Of a stretch of DNA of 64,000 bases, positions 60,057 through 64,000 are shown piece by piece (within the stretch, counting starts at the first letter, position 1; each line of letters begins with the position of its first letter). The stretch covers positions 35,089,001 to 35,153,000 of the forward strand of contig OX327683.1 in the NCBI GenBank assembly GCA_946807835.1, written 5' to 3'. The DNA comes from Ailanthus altissimus. Taxonomy: Eukaryota > Streptophyta > Magnoliopsida > Sapindales > Simaroubaceae. The notes beneath the pieces were generated by a model. The model ran no database searches and was not told the DNA's origin. It saw only the letters and a program-made list of their open reading frames with translations. Both the position numbers and the translations under genes were made by a program.

Positions 60057-63000
60057 TTACAAGTTTGATCCAACTTTTCCATCCTTGCCGGAAATCTTCC
60101 ATAAAGCTTGTTCAATCATCCCTGCAGGTGCCCTGGCTGCCCCTCGAAACTGAAACAAGTTCACAAGGGTTAAAACGCGAATTTGGAAACAAGTTTAAAG
60201 AAAATTGAATGGACAATTAACATAAACACAATACCCTCGATTTAAGGGCCAATGTGAGAACACCATCAAGATTTGAAGATATTACTGAATAGGCATCCAA
60301 ATGCAAGTTGTTTACAGTATCCATGATATCGAGTAATATATATTCCCTATAGTGACATCTCATCTCAATTAGAACCTCCTTCTCCTTCATGTTGACTTTC
60401 ACATCAGGTGGGCCATCTTTGATGGGAATTTTAGTGAGTTCTGGGTCCGTTTCATCAATGTCACAAGCTTTCCTCTTGTTTATCCAAGGCTTCTTGCTGT
60501 CATAGTTATCAGATATCTGCTCCACTATCTCTGGCTCTGGGTAATTCCTCCTCGGCTGTGCCTCAGAATCAACCGAGCCAATGCAAGATTCCAACTCCCC
60601 TACTCTTGCCTCGAGCTCTTTCAGGTATTTAATTGTGTCATTGAGAATTGACTCTTTGTCAATCTGCATAACAGCCAAACATTCAAACTCTTAGACGAAT
60701 TTGAGAAATATTGCAAAACCCACCATTAGGGAGTTCAGCAGAAAGACATTGTATGTAGCAATGATAACAAATGCTTACGTCTTAAGAGAAAGAAATTGAA
60801 AAAAGAAAAATGTTTCCTACATTTGTAAATCATAAAAAAACAAAATGAACTTGTTGCTAAGGCAACAAGTTCAGAAGATGGTTATGGCTTGGAAGTTTCC
60901 TAGACTGACCATTTGTTGCAGTGAAAGAAGCACAAAGAAAAAAAGCAATCACCGGACAGCCATTATCCCATAATTATCAATAGATTAACAGTTGAATCAC
61001 CTCATTGATAGATGGAACCATTGATTTTAGGAGCATGAATTTTTTGTTCTCTCTTCTTGTATCTGATAAAATATGCCCCATGCAAAAATCATCACTTCCT
61101 ATTGTTGTAAGGCAGTCTTTTCTGCAGATTTCTTTCTGGGACCTAAGAGTGCAACCATCATACATCAAAGGAACAGTAAATAAAATCTTCTTTAACATGT
61201 TCTGCTGCGCCTGTAGCCTATGACCATTAGCTATTTCTCCTTTCTTCCAACTCTTAAAACTGGATTTGTACTCAAAACTAAGGAAACACATATTTTCAGT
61301 CAACCGATTTGAACTTCCAAAGATAGCTGAAAGAGTTCTTTTGTAGTGTGAATCATCATCTGTTCCAAGATCCAAAGAACATAGTTTTGTGTGATTGCCT
61401 TCTTGAAGTTCTTTCAAATGAATGTGGCTCATATTTTCACCCTTAGAAGAAGAAAAAGGCTTTGTTTGATGCATCAGAGCTTCAGATATACAGTCACTAG
61501 AGTGCAAGGAATCTGGAACACCATTGCTGAAGTCATCATCTAGGAAATGCCAACTATGAACTTGAGAAGCCCCACCATTTATATCTTCGAGCATGAAGGA
61601 GTCTTCTGTCTGGTGATTGTGCTCACAACCCTTAGAACATTCACTAGGAGAATCCATGTACATTTCTTCATTGATATTTCCTTGTGATTCATCAACTCTG
61701 TCCCCGTCAAATTTGATTTCTTTTGTGGGAGAATAAAGGTTCTCCAAAGCCAATGTATCTAATATCTCATGGCTGACCTCGGCGCACACTGGGTCACTGT
61801 CATCATCTGCATTATAAGGAGGAGATGTGGATTTCTCGGAGCAAACAAGTTTTGAGAAGTCCAGCAAGGAAGCTTTGATGTGTTGAAGGAGACTAGGATC
61901 TTCTGGGACCTTGAGATAACCCGGGAAATAAGAAGAAAAAACAATTAATTAATGGGCAGATAAGCTAAAATGCTGCATACATTTGCATCTATCATGAACT
62001 CAAACTTGCAGATCCAAGTTTAGAAAAGAAACTACCAATTCGGTGACTCCCAATTCAATTACACCATCAAGATGGGGAAAACATATGACAGTCTGCAAAA
62101 CAAAAACAAAAGTCAATCTGAAAATTAATGTCAGAACAAAAGTTACAAGGTGGAGAGTTCTTCTAACACTTTGGACAACAATGTGTCTAGATTTCATGAA
62201 TTCAAGGGGTGTCAATGTAACACAGATACAACAGAATCTTCTACATTTTGGGATATAAGAATTTGTTCCTTTAATGTCGTTTTTGTTTCTGAATTCAAGT
62301 TAGTCATGATGCATGTTGTATGTGTGTACCCATATATTAGGGCAGAATTCTGTTAGGAGGGAGCTCTACATACCTGGATAGATGCACTCTACAGACCATG
62401 ATCAACAACCAGTCATAGAAAAACAGGTAACAAACACAGAAAGTCAGTATTTTTCTAAGTTTATAACATCAGCATCCACTGCAGTAAAATAACCTTGTCA
62501 AACTGAAATAGAACTTGGCAGAGGAAAACCAACCTTGGCCAACAAAGAGCGAGAAAACACTTTACTATCTGCATGTTGAGCATTGCATAACCAGATTATT
62601 TCTCCATTTGCTAGTGCTCTTCCCGGCAAACTACACAACAACATGGAAGATGAATTTTATCATCTTATAGTAGGCAAAAATGTAAGTGACTTTAGGCAGA
62701 AATGTAAGTAACTTTGATCATTAGAAGGAGATTAGTACCCTTGGCCAGAATTGAATACAAAGGACATGCAAACCAAGTAATACCACTCAGCATCTGTGAG
62801 ATCTTCTGGAGACAATGCAGCTGAAGGCCTCTTATTAGCCTGCTCAGTTTCTCCTTCAAGTAAAGACTCGTAAAGCTCTCTTAATTGCTCACTCCTTTGT
62901 AAACCTATTTTATCAGCTTTAATTTCCATTGCTTGAACTGTCTTCCTAGTCTTGATGTCTCCGTTATAGTACCCGTCACCCCATTCTAGTACCCTAAAGC

Positions 63001-63812
63001 ATGTCAATAAGACCACATTTTCTCAATGTAAGCACAAAGAAGGCGTTATAGTACCCATGTCAATAAGACCACATTTTCTCAATGTAAGCACAAAGAAGGC
63101 GAATATAATTCATGTGAGGAGACGATGTGTAGGCCATTAAGTGTTAGCTAATCAAAAAAGGAAAATCTTTCAGAGGCCATTTGCACTTGAGAGAAACAAA
63201 AACTTCACAATCCATTTTCCCTTTTGCTACAAAAATGACTGCCAACAGGAGTTAATAATAATTCCATCTCTGGCAATATATACTTGAATTAAGTAAACTA
63301 ATTAAGAACCCACCATTTCCTTCAATTTCACAAGAGAAATGCATAACAACACTAAATACTAGGTTAGGTGGTCCACAATTTGGCACCAAAAAAGAAAGTC
63401 TAAATGTGAGATCTTGAAAGTGGTATCCAAAAATGATATACAAGGTAGTAAACATCAAATTTAGCAAATTTAACCAAAAGGAATAAGTCAGCCTGTAGAT
63501 GCTAGTTTCATCAAGTTTCACCTTAGTTATTAGACAGACTACATCATAGTATTACCTGCCGCAGGAAAACCAAACTTTTACTACGAAACAAAGATAGAAG
63601 TTGAGAAATGAGGACAAAATTGCACCCAAATATTACTGGAAAGTATAAAAGAAGTACTTCTAAGAATTGGAAAAACAGATTATATACCCTTGTTGACGAG
63701 TTGATAATGACCAGAAAATTGCATAGCTCCACTGGATACTCCTAACAACCACGGCAAGCTGCTTTCTTAAGTTATCTGGCACCCCCTCCTGCTTCTGGGC
63801 AACATTAGCCAT
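60057..63812 (-). CDS. GL3: bHLH transcription factor, GLABRA3/EGL3-like (subgroup IIIf)
   Basis: Eight exons on the minus strand: 63812-63688, 62993-62739, 62630-62534, 62388-62374 (a 15-nt microexon), 62092-62036, 61909-61001, 60663-60235 and 60149-60057 (stop TAA). Introns are GT-AG and the phases close; 659 residues. The N-terminal bHLH-MYC_N domain (residues 10-195) shows LRKQLAVVVRSIQWSYAIFW, VLEWGDGYYNG, LTDAEWYYLVCMSFVF and VICFPHLDGVIELGVTELV. An acidic stretch follows. The bHLH lies at about 462-515, with a short basic region (GHILSDTRRENKKF) and a normal helix-loop-helix (LLKSMVPSINEIDKESILND). An ACT-like C-terminal domain lies at about 575-640. Family role: partner of R2R3-MYB and TTG1 WD40 proteins (MBW complex) in the nucleus, for trichome, root hair and flavonoid control. 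The Glu that contacts the E-box is Asp here. The symbol marks the family, not proven orthology. Confidence 0.92.
62374..62388 (-). other. 15-nt microexon of the bHLH gene
   Basis: Five codons (SASIQ) between acceptor TCTGTAG and donor GTATGT. Joined between LLAK and TVICF, they restore the conserved MYC_N segment LLAKSASIQTVICF, so skipping it would keep the frame but delete five residues. Confidence 0.75.
63001..63112. repeat. 56-bp tandem duplication in intron 1 of the bHLH gene
   Basis: The segment atgtcaataagaccac... to ...gcacaaagaaggcg occurs at 63001 and again at 63057 with no mismatch that I can see over about 45 bp. The first copy starts only eight bases from the exon 2 acceptor. 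The copies are joined by gttatagtaccc, a string also present in exon 2 near 62963. Confidence 0.85.
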
Positions 63813-64000
63813 TGACAGACACAAATATCACTAAATTTAACTTATACAAGTGAAAAAACCCATCAACGCAGTGGTCAGCAGAAAAAGGCTTGGCCTTTCG
63901 GTAGAGTGAGAACTGAAAAAGAGAACCCCGGTAATATTCTGTCAACAAATTTTAGCTCAGTAACCACTGACTAACCAATCACACTTTGCTCATACCAACT
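63813..64000. other. Upstream flank of the bHLH gene
   Basis: Only 188 bases of 5' UTR/promoter are in the window; no clear element was seen. Confidence 0.4.

Noticed and set aside
60057..60163. Plant disease-type or toxin gene
   Set aside because: I looked for NLR, lectin and toxin motifs through the window and found none; this end is the ordinary last bHLH exon.
1..64000. tRNA, rRNA or CRISPR features
   Set aside because: I saw no convincing cloverleaf with A/B boxes, no rRNA core sequence and no evenly spaced short repeats; a tRNAscan run would be needed to exclude tRNAs fully.

Overview
The window is nuclear DNA of a flowering plant, most likely a rosid eudicot. It has spliced genes with short GT-AG introns, long AT-rich spacers, several LTR retrotransposon relics and typical plant gene families. 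I found no bacterial-type features, no CRISPR array, and no RNA gene I could support. All exon models were worked out by hand by joining reading frames at GT/AG sites. In every multi-exon gene below the phases close exactly.

Layout, left to right. (1) 1-1966 (+): 3' part of a TRM/LONGIFOLIA-like gene with a DUF4378 domain. (2) 3610-4257 (-): a small acidic, lysine-rich, probably nuclear protein, convergent with the TRM gene. (3) 4.3-15.2 kb: very AT-rich spacer holding a decayed Ty3/gypsy element of Tat/Athila type (8228-13340), with two diverged LTRs and an integrase relic. (4) 15.3-28.3 kb (+): complete MED12 gene (12 coding exons, about 2273 aa). It has a 5' UTR intron with a tandem repeat, two short upstream ORFs, and an 845-bp Mutator-like MITE in an internal intron. 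(5) 28.3-34.8 kb: spacer with a broken copy of a small Cys-motif protein and an unclassified CpG-containing block. (6) 34788-41337 (+): Ty1/copia element A with 0.7-kb LTRs and an internal pol duplication. (7) 42037-44185 (-): complete RopGEF gene. (8) 47597-48908 (-): complete gene for a small C2-domain protein. (9) 49799-51686 (+): short, decayed copia element C of another family. (10) 52476-53584 (+): complete 2-oxoglutarate/Fe(II) dioxygenase gene. (11) 53824-59232 (-): copia element B, same family as A but in opposite orientation. (12) 60057-63812 (-): complete GL3/EGL3-like bHLH gene with a 15-nt microexon.

The genes do not form an operon or a visible gene cluster. They are ordinary single plant genes: a Mediator kinase-module subunit, a Rop GTPase activator, a microtubule-related TRM protein, an epidermal/flavonoid bHLH and an oxidase. 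I found no convincing undescribed system. The most interesting signals are structural: the MITE with an internal GGCC-rich minisatellite inside MED12; the copia pair A/B in inverted orientation around three genes, sharing the same in-frame stops and protease change; the 1.5-kb pol duplication in A; the overlapping uORF of MED12; and the altered basic region and microexon of the bHLH gene.
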